Origin: Leifsonia virtsii
GTDB lineage: Bacteria > Actinomycetota > Actinomycetes > Actinomycetales > Microbacteriaceae
NCBI RefSeq assembly: GCF_030433675.1
Contig: NZ_JAROCB010000004.1
Coordinates: forward strand, 1-64,000
Direction of reading: 5' to 3'
Length of the DNA: 64,000 nt
The notes under the pieces were generated by a model that worked only from the letters and a program-made list of their open reading frames with translations, was not told the DNA's origin and made no database searches. The position numbers and the translations under genes are program-made. Shown piece by piece: positions 56,757-64,000 of the stretch. Each line of letters begins with the position of its first letter. Position 1 is the stretch's first letter.

Positions 56757-58151
56757 TCAGCTGACGTTGTCGGTGAAGTCCACGTCGCGGGTCTCCTTCG
56801 AGAGCAGGAGCGCGATCAGGGTGAGCACGCCCGCGAGCGACAGGTAGACGCCGACCCAGAAGGTGCTGCCGTGGCCGAGCGTCCAGAGCCAGACCGCGAT
56901 GGTCGGGGCGACGGCCGCGCCGAGGACGCTGGACAGGTTGTAGGCGACGGCGGATCCGGTGTAGCGGACGTTCGTCGGGAACAGCTCGGGCAGCTCGGCG
57001 CCCATCGGGCCGAAGGTGAGGCCCATCAGGGTGAAGCCGATGATGAGCAGCGCCATGGTGCCGACCGTTCCGCCGGCGAACAGCGGCACGAACAGCAGGC
57101 CGAAGACGATGATGCCGATGGTCACCCAGATGAGCGTCTTCCGCCGGCCGAAGCGCTCGGCCAGGGGGCCGGCGACCAGGGTGAAGACGCCGAAGAACAC
57201 CACGCCCACGATGAGCATGATCAGGAAGTCGTTGCGGCTGAAGCCGAGCCCGGGCACGAACGTCGCCGCCGAGAACGTCTTCCCCGCCTTCTCCGCGGCG
57301 GCCTGCGCCTGGGCGGGGGTCGCGGCGGTGGTGCCGTAGGTCAGGGTGAACGCGGTCATCAGGTAGAAGAGCACGTAGGTGGCGAGCATGATGAACGTGC
57401 CGAGCACGATCTGCCGCCAGCTGGTGCGGAAGACGCGCGCGAGCGGCAGCTTGGCGACCTCGCCCGTGTCGACCACCTTCTGGAAGGCCGGCGTCTCGAC
57501 GAGCTTCAGACGCACGTACAGGCCGACGATGACGAGCACGGCGCTCAACAGGAACGGGATACGCCAGCCCCAGGCCGCGAAGGCCTCCGGCGCGATGGTC
57601 AGGCTCAGGATGAGGAAGAGCACGTTCGCGACGATGAAGCCGATCGGCGCGCCCAGCTGCGGGAAGGTGCCGTAGATGGCGCGCTTGCCCGCCGGGGCGT
57701 TCTCGGTCGCGAGCAGCGCCGCGCCGCTCCACTCGCCGCCGAGCCCGAGGCCCTGGCAGAAGCGCATGACGACCAGCAGGAACGGCGCCCAGAACTCCCA
57801 GCCCGGCACCTGCGCCGTGGGCAGGCAGCCGATCAGCACCGTGGCGATGCCCATCGTGAGGAGCGAGCCGACCAGGGTGCCCTTGCGACCGATCCGGTCA
57901 CCGAAGTGGCCGAACAGGATCGAGCCGACCGGCCGCGCGATGAACGCGACGCCGAACACGGCGAAGGACGAGAGGAGGGCCGTGGTCGGGTCCTCGCTGG
58001 TGAAGAAGAGCGCGGGGAAGACCAGGACGGCGGCGGTCGCGTAGACGTAGAAGTCGTAGAACTCGATCGACGTGCCGATGAGGCTGGCGAGGATGACGCG
58101 TCCGCGGGTGTTCGCGCGGGCGGGGGTGATGACGGGGGCCGTCGTAGACAT
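56757..58151 (-). CDS. MFS transporter, metabolite:H+ symporter (MHS) type
   Basis: 464 residues, 12 membrane helices. IGTSIEFYDFYVYATAAVLV near the N-terminus and LFGHFGDRIGRKGTL between helices 2 and 3 mark the MHS group (shikimate, ketoglutarate, proline/betaine and similar carriers); CQGLGLGGEWSGAALLATEN follows. The large loop after helix 6 is mostly Ala/Gln-rich (ATPAQAQAAAEKAGK). Substrate unknown. An 8-bp palindrome AAGCGCTT (58242-58249) upstream could be a regulator site, but is short. Confidence 0.88.
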   Translation of the reverse strand: MSTTAPVITPARANTRGRVILASLIGTSIEFYDFYVYATAAVLVFPALFFTSEDPTTALLSSFAVFGVAFIARPVGSILFGHFGDRIGRKGTLVGSLLTMGIATVLIGCLPTAQVPGWEFWAPFLLVVMRFCQGLGLGGEWSGAALLATENAPAGKRAIYGTFPQLGAPIGFIVANVLFLILSLTIAPEAFAAWGWRIPFLLSAVLVIVGLYVRLKLVETPAFQKVVDTGEVAKLPLARVFRTSWRQIVLGTFIMLATYVLFYLMTAFTLTYGTTAATPAQAQAAAEKAGKTFSAATFVPGLGFSRNDFLIMLIVGVVFFGVFTLVAGPLAERFGRRKTLIWVTIGIIVFGLLFVPLFAGGTVGTMALLIIGFTLMGLTFGPMGAELPELFPTNVRYTGSAVAYNLSSVLGAAVAPTIAVWLWTLGHGSTFWVGVYLSLAGVLTLIALLLSKETRDVDFTDNVS

Positions 58152-58306
58152 GCGTGTGGAGAGCTTCCGGAAGTAGCGAGAGAGGTCGCACGGCGTGCGC
58201 GGCGTCGGTCGGGCGGAAGCGCGCGGGGCGGAGAGGTCGGAAAGCGCTTGTGGCGCACCTTCTACCCTATGCGTGTGCGGGGAGGACGCCGAATCCGCGC
58301 GATCGG

Positions 58307-58312
58307 TAGCCT
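58307..58312 (+). promoter_or_regulatory. Leaderless -10 element of the DUF2269 gene
   Basis: TAGCCT ends 6 nt before the ATG at 58319. Confidence 0.5.
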
Positions 58313-58318
58313 GGTGGC

Positions 58319-58747
58319 ATGGAAACGCTCTTCGCCGTACTGCATGTCGTCACCGCCGTCTTCATCGTCGGTCCGATGGCCATCCTCCCCATGACGGCGA
58401 TGCGCGCCGTCCGCGCGGGCGACGCCCGCCAGGTCGAGACGCTCGCCAAGTCGACGAACCTGCTGTCGCTGCTCTCGCTGCTCGTCGTGCTGTTCGGGTT
58501 CGGCGTGATGGGGCTGGCCGACAAGAAGTACGAGCTGAGCGTGACGACGCCGTGGATCCTGTGGTCGCTCATCCTGTACGTGGTCGCGCTCGCGCTGACG
58601 CTGTTCGTGGTGGTGCCGACCATGCGCCGGGCGGCCGAGGCGCTGCGCGACGGGACGGCGTCCCGCTACCCGGCGATCGCCGCGGGCTCGGGCGTCGCCA
58701 GCTTGCTCCTGCTGGCCGTCGTCGTGCTGATGGTCTGGAAGCCGTGA
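58319..58747 (+). CDS. DUF2269 integral membrane protein
   Basis: 142 residues with four membrane helices (FAVLHVVTAVFIVGPMAILP; LLSLLSLLVVLFGFGVMGLA; ILYVVALALTLFVVVPTM; GVASLLLLAVVVLMVWKP). The conserved HVVTAVFIVGP of DUF2269 is at the N-terminus. Function unknown. Divergent from the MFS gene. Confidence 0.82.
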   Translation: METLFAVLHVVTAVFIVGPMAILPMTAMRAVRAGDARQVETLAKSTNLLSLLSLLVVLFGFGVMGLADKKYELSVTTPWILWSLILYVVALALTLFVVVPTMRRAAEALRDGTASRYPAIAAGSGVASLLLLAVVVLMVWKP

Positions 58748-58767
58748 ACTAGGGCGCCGTTCGGGTC

Positions 58768-58816
58768 TTGACCCGGGTGGCGCTTCGTTCTATCTTTTAT
58801 TCAACAAACAGGTTGA
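58768..58816 (+). promoter_or_regulatory. Promoter and operator of the ArsR-SRPBCC operon
   Basis: TTGACC (58768-58773) and TATCTT (58791-58796) with a 17-nt spacer form a classic sigma-70-type promoter, start near 58803. TCAAC-AAACAG-GTTGA (58801-58816) overlaps the start, suitable for repression by the ArsR-type product. Confidence 0.65.
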
Positions 58817-58835
58817 TCAAGTCAGGGGTTGAGTA

Positions 58836-59186
58836 ATGGTGGATGACGGATCCCTCGACCGGGCCTTCGCGGCGCTGGCCGACCCTGTCAGGCGGGCGAT
58901 CGTCGCCCGACTGAGCCGGGGTCCGGCGACCGTGAACGAGCTCGCCGAGCCGTTCGCCATCACCCTCCAGGCGGTGTCCAGGCACATCAGCGTGCTGGAG
59001 GCCGCCGGGCTCGTCTGGCGCACCCGCGAGGCCCAGCGCCGGCCCGTCCACCTGGACGCGGCCGCGCTCGAGCGGCTCACCTCCTGGATCGACCGCTACC
59101 GGCTCGAGGCCGAGGCGCGCTACCGGCGCCTCGACGACCTCCTCGCGGAGGGGCAGCAGCACACCAGCAAGGAGAGGACATCATGA
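58836..59186 (+). CDS. ArsR family regulator of the SRPBCC group
   Basis: 116 residues: winged helix with ALADPVRRAIVARLSRGPAT and LQAVSRHISVLEAAGLVWRT. No Cys metal site, consistent with the subfamily that sits in front of SRPBCC genes. GGGG-rich upstream region. Its stop overlaps the next ATG by 4 bp. Confidence 0.9.
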   Translation: MVDDGSLDRAFAALADPVRRAIVARLSRGPATVNELAEPFAITLQAVSRHISVLEAAGLVWRTREAQRRPVHLDAAALERLTSWIDRYRLEAEARYRRLDDLLAEGQQHTSKERTS

Positions 59187-59659
59187 GCAACGCCGTCACC
59201 ATCGAGGCCGTCGAGGGCACCTCGTACGCCGACATCACCCGCGAGTTCGACGCGCCGGTCGAGGCCGTCTTCCGCGCCCACGCCGACCCGGAGCTGTACG
59301 CCCGGTGGGTCGGCCCGCGCCGGCTGGTCACGACCATCACGGACTGGGACTTCCGCACGGGCGGGCGCTACGCGTTCGAGCAGCGCGACGAGGACGGCTC
59401 GGTGTACGCCTTCCGCGGCGTCATCCACACCGTCGTGGAGAACGAGCTGATCATCCAGACGTTCGAGTTCGAGGGCGCTCCCGGCGAGGTCAGTCTCGAC
59501 CGGCTCCGGTTCGAGTCGCTGCCCGGCGACCGCACGCGGCTGGTCGGCCGGTCGGTGATGACCTCACGAGAGGCCCTCGAGGGGATGATCGCCAGCGGCA
59601 TGGAGTACGGCGTGCGCGAGGGCTACGAGAAGCTCGACGAGCTGCTCGCGGAGGCCTGA
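59183..59659 (+). CDS. SRPBCC/AHSA1 domain protein
   Basis: 158 residues of START-like fold: FDAPVEAVFRAHADPELYARWVGP, split here after 20, and GGRYAFEQRDEDG and GMEYGVREGYEKLDELLAE. Binds a hydrophobic ligand; role unknown, but typically paired with ArsR regulators. Probably co-transcribed with the reductase that follows by 3 bp. Confidence 0.9.
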   Translation: MSNAVTIEAVEGTSYADITREFDAPVEAVFRAHADPELYARWVGPRRLVTTITDWDFRTGGRYAFEQRDEDGSVYAFRGVIHTVVENELIIQTFEFEGAPGEVSLDRLRFESLPGDRTRLVGRSVMTSREALEGMIASGMEYGVREGYEKLDELLAEA

Positions 59660-59662
59660 GCC

Positions 59663-60277
59663 ATGACCCGCATCGTCGCTGACATCACGATGTCGCTCGA
59701 CGGCTTCGTCACCGGCCCGAACGCGGGGCCCGGCAACGGGCTGGGCGACGGGGGAGAGCCCCTGCACCGCTGGGTGTTCGCCGGCGACCCGGAGGACGAC
59801 CGCATCCTGAAGGAGGGCACGGAGCGCTCGGGCGCCGTGATCATGGGCCGTTCGCTCTTCGACGTGATCGATGCGCCGGACGGCTGGCGCGACGACCTCG
59901 GCTACGGCGCGCACGAGGCCGGCCGGCCGCCGTTCTTCGTCGTGACCGGCACGCCGCCCGCCGCGGTCCGGCTCTCCGGCCTCGACTGGACGTTCGTGAC
60001 CACGGGCCTCGAGGACGCGATCGATCAGGCGCGCACGGCGGCCGAGGAGGCGTCCGCGGCGACCGGCCGCGACCTCGACGTGGTGCTGATGGGCGGGGGA
60101 GCGCTCGTGGGCTCCGCCGTCTCGGCGGGGCTGGTCGACACCCTCGGGCTGCACATCTCGCCGCTCATCCTCGGCGACGGCACCCCGCTGTTCGCGGACG
60201 CCGTGCGCCGCGAGCTGGTGCAGCGCTCCGTCGTCGTCACCCCGTACGCGACGCACGTGCTCTACGACGTGCGCTGA
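59663..60277 (+). CDS. Dihydrofolate reductase family protein (RibD C-terminal type)
   Basis: 204 residues with IVADITMSLDGFVTGPN at the N-terminus, VIMGRSLFDVID, and VVLMGGGALVGSAVSAGLVD, LHISPLILGDGTPLF near the end, as in proteins of the RibD C-terminal domain family. NAD(P)H-dependent reductase; the true substrate is unknown and is unlikely to be dihydrofolate. Downstream in the ArsR operon. Confidence 0.85.
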   Translation: MTRIVADITMSLDGFVTGPNAGPGNGLGDGGEPLHRWVFAGDPEDDRILKEGTERSGAVIMGRSLFDVIDAPDGWRDDLGYGAHEAGRPPFFVVTGTPPAAVRLSGLDWTFVTTGLEDAIDQARTAAEEASAATGRDLDVVLMGGGALVGSAVSAGLVDTLGLHISPLILGDGTPLFADAVRRELVQRSVVVTPYATHVLYDVR

Positions 60278-60288
60278 CCCGCGGCCTG

Positions 60289-60339
60289 GTGGACGCGACA
60301 CGCCGCCCGCCGAGAGCGGAGACGGCGTGTCGTGTCCAC
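60289..60339. terminator. Bidirectional hairpin between the reductase gene and ribH
   Basis: GTGGACGCGACACGCCG (60289-60305) pairs with 60323-60339 (one G-U), loop 17 nt; its right arm touches the ribH stop codon. Confidence 0.6.
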
Positions 60340-60833
60340 TAGAGCGCGAAGTCGGTGCGTGCCCGCAGCTCCCGGAGGGTGACGGCGGTGGCGAGGGCGG
60401 CGTGCGCGGCCTCCGCTCCCTTGTCCTCCTTCGAGCCGGGGAGGCCCGCACGGTCGATGCCCTGAGCCTCGTCGTCGAGCGTGAGCACGCCGAAGCCGAC
60501 GGGCTTGCCGGTGTCGAGGGCGACGCGCGTCAGGCCGTCGGTCGCCGCGGCCGAGACGTACTCGAAGTGCGGGGTCCCGCCGCGGATGATGACGCCGAGC
60601 GCCACGACGGCGTCCGCGCCGGCCTCCAGGGCCGCCTTGCTCACGACGGGCAGCTCGAAGCTGCCGGGCACGCGCACGAGCGAGTACGACGCGCCGGCGT
60701 CGTCGAGCGTGCGCGTCGCGCCGGCGATGAGGCCGTCGGTGATCGTCTCGTGCCAGGTGCCCGCGACGATGACGACCTTGAGGCCGCTCCCGTCGATCCG
60801 CTCCTGCGTGCTTGGCGCTCCCGCACCGCTCAT
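60339..60833 (-). CDS. ribH: 6,7-dimethyl-8-ribityllumazine synthase
   Basis: Condenses the ribBA product dihydroxybutanone phosphate with the pyrimidine to lumazine. 164 residues with [57 protein letters not shown] (catalytic His) and [20 protein letters not shown]. Start overlaps the ribBA stop (ATGA). Confidence 0.96.
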   Translation of the reverse strand: MSGAGAPSTQERIDGSGLKVVIVAGTWHETITDGLIAGATRTLDDAGASYSLVRVPGSFELPVVSKAALEAGADAVVALGVIIRGGTPHFEYVSAAATDGLTRVALDTGKPVGFGVLTLDDEAQGIDRAGLPGSKEDKGAEAAHAALATAVTLRELRARTDFAL

Positions 60834-62128
60834 CGTGTCGTCCTTCCCGCCGCGAGGTCCGCGGCCGTCTCCTCCGCCGACACCGTGTCGATGTCGCCGA
60901 TCGCGTGACCCATCCGGTCGCGCTTGGTCTCCAGGTAGCCCTCGTTGAAGGCGCCGACGCCGACGACGAGCGGTACGCGCTCCTCGACCTCGATGCCGTG
61001 CTCCTCCAGCTGGCGCACCTTCTCCGGGTTGTTGGTCAGCAGTCGCACCGACTCGACCCCGAGGTCCTGCAGGATGGCCGTCGCCGCCCCGTAGTCGCGC
61101 GCGTCGATCGGCAGGCCGAGGGCGAGGTTCGCGTCGAGCGTGTCCAGGCCCTCCTCCTGGAGCTTGTAGGCGCGCAGCTTGTTGATCAGGCCGATGCCGC
61201 GTCCCTCGTGCCCGCGCAGGTAGACGACGACGCCGCCCTCGCGCTGGATGGTGTCCATCGCGGCGTCGAGCTGCGGGCCGCACTCGCACTTGAGCGAGCC
61301 GAAGGCCTCACCGGTCAGGCACTCCGAGTGGACGCGGACCAGCGTGCCGTCGCGCTGCGGCGTCCCGGCGACGATGGCGACGTGGTCGGCTCCGGTCATC
61401 CGGTCGCGGTAGGCGCGCATCCGGAACGGTCCGTGCGTGGTCGGCACCGTGGTCTCCACCTCGAAGATCACGCGCGAGGTCTCCGGGATCGGCGTCACCG
61501 TCTCCAGCGGCTGGTCGCAGTGGAACTCCTGCAGGTAGTCGATGAGCGCCTCGATGGTGACGACGAGCACGCCCTCCCGCCGGCCCAGCTCGATCAGGCC
61601 GGGCAGGCGCATCATCTCGCCGTCGTCCGCCACGATCTCGGCGATGGCGCCGACCGGCGTCATGCCGGCGAGCTTGAGCAGGTCGACCGCGGCCTCGGTG
61701 TGGCCGTCGCGCTCGCGCACGCCGCCCTCGACCGCTCGCAGCGGCAGGATGTGGCCGGGCCGGTGCAGGCTCGACGGCGTCGAGTCGAGGTTCGCCAGCA
61801 CGCGGAGGGTGTGCGCGCGGTCGGCGGCGCTGATGCCGGTCGAGAGGCGGTCGGCCGCATCCACGCTCACGGTGTAGTTCGTGCCGCGCGAGTCCTCGTT
61901 GTGCGCGACCATGACGGGCAGCTCGAGGCGGTCGGCGATCTCGTTGGTCATCGGGGCGCAGATGAAGCCGGAGGAGTTCTTCACCGTCCAGGCGATCCAC
62001 TCCTGGCTGGCGAGCTCCGCCGCCAGCACGACGTCGCCTTCGTTCTCGCGGCTCTCGTTGTCGACGACGATGACGGGACGGCCGGCGCGCAGCTCCGCCA
62101 GCGCTTCGGGGATGGTGGCCAGACTCAT
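60830..62128 (-). CDS. ribBA: Bifunctional 3,4-dihydroxy-2-butanone-4-phosphate synthase / GTP cyclohydrolase II
   Basis: 432 residues: DHBP synthase half (about 1-200, [33 protein letters not shown]) and GTP cyclohydrolase II half with zinc ligands in [20 protein letters not shown] and the catalytic [10 protein letters not shown]. The GGHEGRG-like helix and the metal Cys set are all present, so both activities are expected. ATGA overlap with ribE. Confidence 0.96.
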   Translation of the reverse strand: MSLATIPEALAELRAGRPVIVVDNESRENEGDVVLAAELASQEWIAWTVKNSSGFICAPMTNEIADRLELPVMVAHNEDSRGTNYTVSVDAADRLSTGISAADRAHTLRVLANLDSTPSSLHRPGHILPLRAVEGGVRERDGHTEAAVDLLKLAGMTPVGAIAEIVADDGEMMRLPGLIELGRREGVLVVTIEALIDYLQEFHCDQPLETVTPIPETSRVIFEVETTVPTTHGPFRMRAYRDRMTGADHVAIVAGTPQRDGTLVRVHSECLTGEAFGSLKCECGPQLDAAMDTIQREGGVVVYLRGHEGRGIGLINKLRAYKLQEEGLDTLDANLALGLPIDARDYGAATAILQDLGVESVRLLTNNPEKVRQLEEHGIEVEERVPLVVGVGAFNEGYLETKRDRMGHAIGDIDTVSAEETAADLAAGRTTR

Positions 62129-62754
62129 GACGCACTCCGTTCGGTCAGCCGGGGTTCGAGCGCGAGCATGCGCTCCACGTGACGGGCCAGGATGTCCGTC
62201 TCGATGTTGACGCGGTCGCCCGCGGTGAGGGCGCCGAGGGTGGTCGCGGCGAGCGTCTCGGGGATGAGGGACACCTCGAACCAGCCGTCCTCCAGGCCAC
62301 CGCCGACGTCGCTCACGGTGAGCGAGACGCCGTCGATCGCGATGGAGCCCTTCCGGGCGACGAGCGGCGCGTGCTCCGGGTCGAGGCTGAAGCGCAGCAC
62401 CCGCCACGCGCTGCCGTCCGCGACCGACAGCACGGTCGCCGTGCCGTCGATGTGGCCCTGGACGATGTGGCCGCCCAGGCGGTCGCCCACCTGCGCCGCC
62501 CGCTCCAGGTTGACCCGGCGTCCCGGCCGGACGCCGTCGAGGGTGCTCATGGCGAGGGTCTCGGCCATCACGTCCGCGGTGAACGTCTCGGCGTCCTTGT
62601 CGATCACGGTGAGGCAGACGCCGCTGACCGAGATGGAGTCGCCGTGGTGCGCGTCGCTGACGGCGAGCGGTCCGCGGACGGTGACGCGCGCCGCGTCGGC
62701 GGTGCGGTCGACGGCGGTGACTTCGCCCAGCTCTTCGATGATTCCGGTGAACAC
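62125..62754 (-). CDS. ribE: Riboflavin synthase alpha chain
   Basis: 209 residues, two tandem lumazine-binding halves: FTGIIEELGEVTAVDR and GDSISVSGVCLTV in the first, GHIVQGHIDGTATVLSV and GSIAIDGVSLTVSD in the second. Dismutates two lumazines to riboflavin. GTG start; 5-bp gap after ribD. Confidence 0.95.
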   Translation of the reverse strand: MFTGIIEELGEVTAVDRTADAARVTVRGPLAVSDAHHGDSISVSGVCLTVIDKDAETFTADVMAETLAMSTLDGVRPGRRVNLERAAQVGDRLGGHIVQGHIDGTATVLSVADGSAWRVLRFSLDPEHAPLVARKGSIAIDGVSLTVSDVGGGLEDGWFEVSLIPETLAATTLGALTAGDRVNIETDILARHVERMLALEPRLTERSAS

Positions 62755-62759
62755 GGTGG

Positions 62760-63845
62760 TCAGACCTCCTCGGTCTCGGGGAAGATGTCGGCGCCGGCCA
62801 CGTCGGCCGGGTCGGTGTCGGCGGCGCGGGGTGCTCCGGCGGGGACGGGGACGGCCCGGATGAGCAGGTCGCCGCCGAGCCGTTCGACGTCGACGATGCG
62901 CAGCCTCCTCTGGTCGCCGATGGTCTCGACGCCGATGTCGCCGAGCGCGAGGCGCGGGCCGCCGAGCAGCGTCGGCGCCAGGTAGACGGCGTACTCGTCG
63001 ACCAGGCCCGCCGCGACGAACGCGCTGGCGAGGGTCGGTCCGCCCTCGACGTAGGCTCGCCGGAACCCGCGCTGGTGCAGATCGGCCATCACCGCGTGCA
63101 GGTCGTGCGTGCCCTCGAAGATCACCGGGTTGGGGTGGCGGAAGACGGCGGCGTCGTTCGGGATGGCGCGGGTGCCGATGACGACGGGCGTCGGCTGGGT
63201 GGCCAGCAGTTCGCCGGCGTCTCCGCGGGCCGTCAGGCTGGGGTCGTCGGCGAGCACGGTGCCGGTGCCGACGACGATCGCGTCGGACGCCTCGCGCTGC
63301 TCGTGCACGCGCTGGCGCGCGGCGGCGCCGGTGATCCACCTGCTCGTGCCGTCGGCGGCCGCCGCTCGGCCGTCGAGGCTGCTCGCCCACTTCACGACGA
63401 TGTACGGCCGCCCGAGTCGTGCGGCGGTGAGCCAGTCGCCGAGGAACCGCTCGACCTCGTCGCGCAGCACGCCGTCGACGACCTCGACGCCGGCCTCGCG
63501 CAGGCGCTCGGCGCCTCCGCCGGAGTGGTGCCCGGGGTCGTCCGTGGCGTAGACGACGCGGGAGACGCCGGCCTCGATGAGGGCGACGGAGCACGGGCCG
63601 GTGTGGCCCCAGTGGTTGCAGGGTTCGAGGGTGACGACGGCGGTGGCGCCGCGCGCAGCGCCCTCCGGCAGCTTGCCGAGCGCGTCGACCTCGGCGTGCG
63701 GCGTTCCGACGCCGCGGTGCCAGCCCTCGGCCAGCACGTTCCCCTCGGCGTCGAGGAGGACGCAGCCGACCCGCGGGTTCACGCCCGTGGCGGGACCGTT
63801 CGCCGCCAACTGCAGCGCCGTGCGCATGGGGGCTTCCCACGTCAT
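62760..63845 (-). CDS. ribD: Bifunctional riboflavin biosynthesis protein RibD (deaminase/reductase)
   Basis: 361 residues from ATG 63845 (MTWEAPMRTALQLAANGP). Deaminase half with zinc ligands HAEVDAL and PCNHWGHTGPC; reductase half with RPYIVVKWASSLDGRAAA, DAIVVGTGTVLADDPSLTAR and VEGGPTLASAFVAAGLVDE. First gene of the rib operon, directly under the FMN riboswitch. Confidence 0.95.
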   Translation of the reverse strand: MTWEAPMRTALQLAANGPATGVNPRVGCVLLDAEGNVLAEGWHRGVGTPHAEVDALGKLPEGAARGATAVVTLEPCNHWGHTGPCSVALIEAGVSRVVYATDDPGHHSGGGAERLREAGVEVVDGVLRDEVERFLGDWLTAARLGRPYIVVKWASSLDGRAAAADGTSRWITGAAARQRVHEQREASDAIVVGTGTVLADDPSLTARGDAGELLATQPTPVVIGTRAIPNDAAVFRHPNPVIFEGTHDLHAVMADLHQRGFRRAYVEGGPTLASAFVAAGLVDEYAVYLAPTLLGGPRLALGDIGVETIGDQRRLRIVDVERLGGDLLIRAVPVPAGAPRAADTDPADVAGADIFPETEEV

Positions 63846-63921
63846 CCGGTTGCCATCCTGTCTCTCACTCGAGACGTGTCGCCGGGGTCGCGCGGGCGTC
63901 GGCCCACGCGGACCGCCCACC
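63846..63921 (-). promoter_or_regulatory. Expression platform region between riboswitch and ribD
   Basis: On the minus strand the FMN aptamer is followed by GTGGGC/GCCCGC-type pairing and a hairpin GTCTC-GAGTGA-GAGAC just before AGGATGG and the ATG. It may hide or expose the ribosome binding site; there is no terminator T-run, so control of translation start is more likely. Confidence 0.4.
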
Positions 63922-64000
63922 GTGCTTCCTCCCATCCGGACTGAGCGGCAGGCTCTCGCCTGACGCATTACCGTCGGTGCCGGAATTCCACCGGCTCAGC
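63922..64000 (-). promoter_or_regulatory. FMN riboswitch (3' part, cut by the window edge)
   Basis: Minus strand: GCCGGTGGAATTCCGGCACC, then GACGGTAATGCGTCAGGCGA, then GAGCCTGCCGCTCAGTCCGG and ATGGGAGGAAGCACG, the 3' core of the RFN element (AATTCCGG, GACGGT, GTCCGGATGGGAG). The 5' stems lie beyond 64000. FMN binding would lower rib operon expression. Confidence 0.93.

Noticed and set aside
58242-58249. AAGCGCTT as a LacI-type operator upstream of the MFS gene
   Set aside because: An 8-bp palindrome occurs often by chance in this composition and its flanks do not extend the symmetry.

Overview
The window is a contiguous stretch of a very high-GC actinobacterial chromosome. The gene set (malate:quinone oxidoreductase, RamB/PckG, a LAXTG sortase substrate, a 6C RNA, a reduced Tad cluster, a PASTA-bearing class A PBP), the near-saturated G/C third codon positions and many leaderless starts point to the family Microbacteriaceae, probably a Leifsonia-like organism; the genus is inference. 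No prophage, insertion sequence, CRISPR array or integrase is visible.

Layout. 1-5.8 kb: tail of dnaX, recR, lysC (with an internal beta-subunit start), asd, mqo. 5.8-12.1 kb: an ABC-F protein behind a structured 5' leader, a radical SAM protein behind a perfect actinobacterial SOS box, and an overlapping operon of histidine kinase, kinase-like membrane protein and LuxR-type regulator. 12.1-18.6 kb: thymidine kinase, UDP-glucose dehydrogenase, a DUF4012 protein, a LAXTG-anchored surface protein, and a luciferase-like monooxygenase with an FMN reductase. 18.7-25.1 kb: tRNA-Pro, metallophosphoesterase, penicillin-binding protein, DUF4177, RidA, acs. 25.2-28.5 kb: 6C RNA and a minimal Tad cluster. 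28.5-36.1 kb: a small antisense gene, topA, tmk, holB, a secreted alpha/beta hydrolase lipoprotein, a TetR regulator and tRNA-Thr. As I remember the M. tuberculosis map, dnaX-recR-ask-asd, ponA2/metallophosphoesterase, RidA, acs, tad/6C, topA and holB follow the same general order there, so the first 35 kb is conserved actinobacterial core with local insertions.

36-49.7 kb is more accessory: a PKD-domain secreted protein, DUF2945, a PBP4-type carboxypeptidase, nicotinamidase, an MMPL transporter with an operator-like repeat, an esterase-like hydrolase, then Lrp/AsnC regulator, succinate-semialdehyde-type dehydrogenase, thiolase and short-chain dehydrogenase, facing RamB. 49.8-58.2 kb holds pckG divergent from ramB, then two drug-type ABC systems divergent around a small HTH regulator with paired operators, and an MHS-type MFS permease. 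58.3-64 kb: a DUF2269 membrane protein, an ArsR-SRPBCC-reductase operon, and the riboflavin operon ribD-ribE-ribBA-ribH read leftward behind an FMN riboswitch cut by the window edge.

The most unusual points are: (1) the last Tad-cluster gene has no stop codon and stays open in the topA reading frame for 3.7 kb; (2) the ABC-F leader, with a two-codon ORF and a helix enclosing the ribosome binding site; (3) a recurring hexamer exactly 6 nt before the start codon of at least seven genes, the signature of leaderless promoters; (4) a 15-bp tandem repeat in the pilin leader readable in two frames; (5) paired operators between two divergent ABC drug systems; and (6) an exact SOS box ahead of the radical SAM gene.
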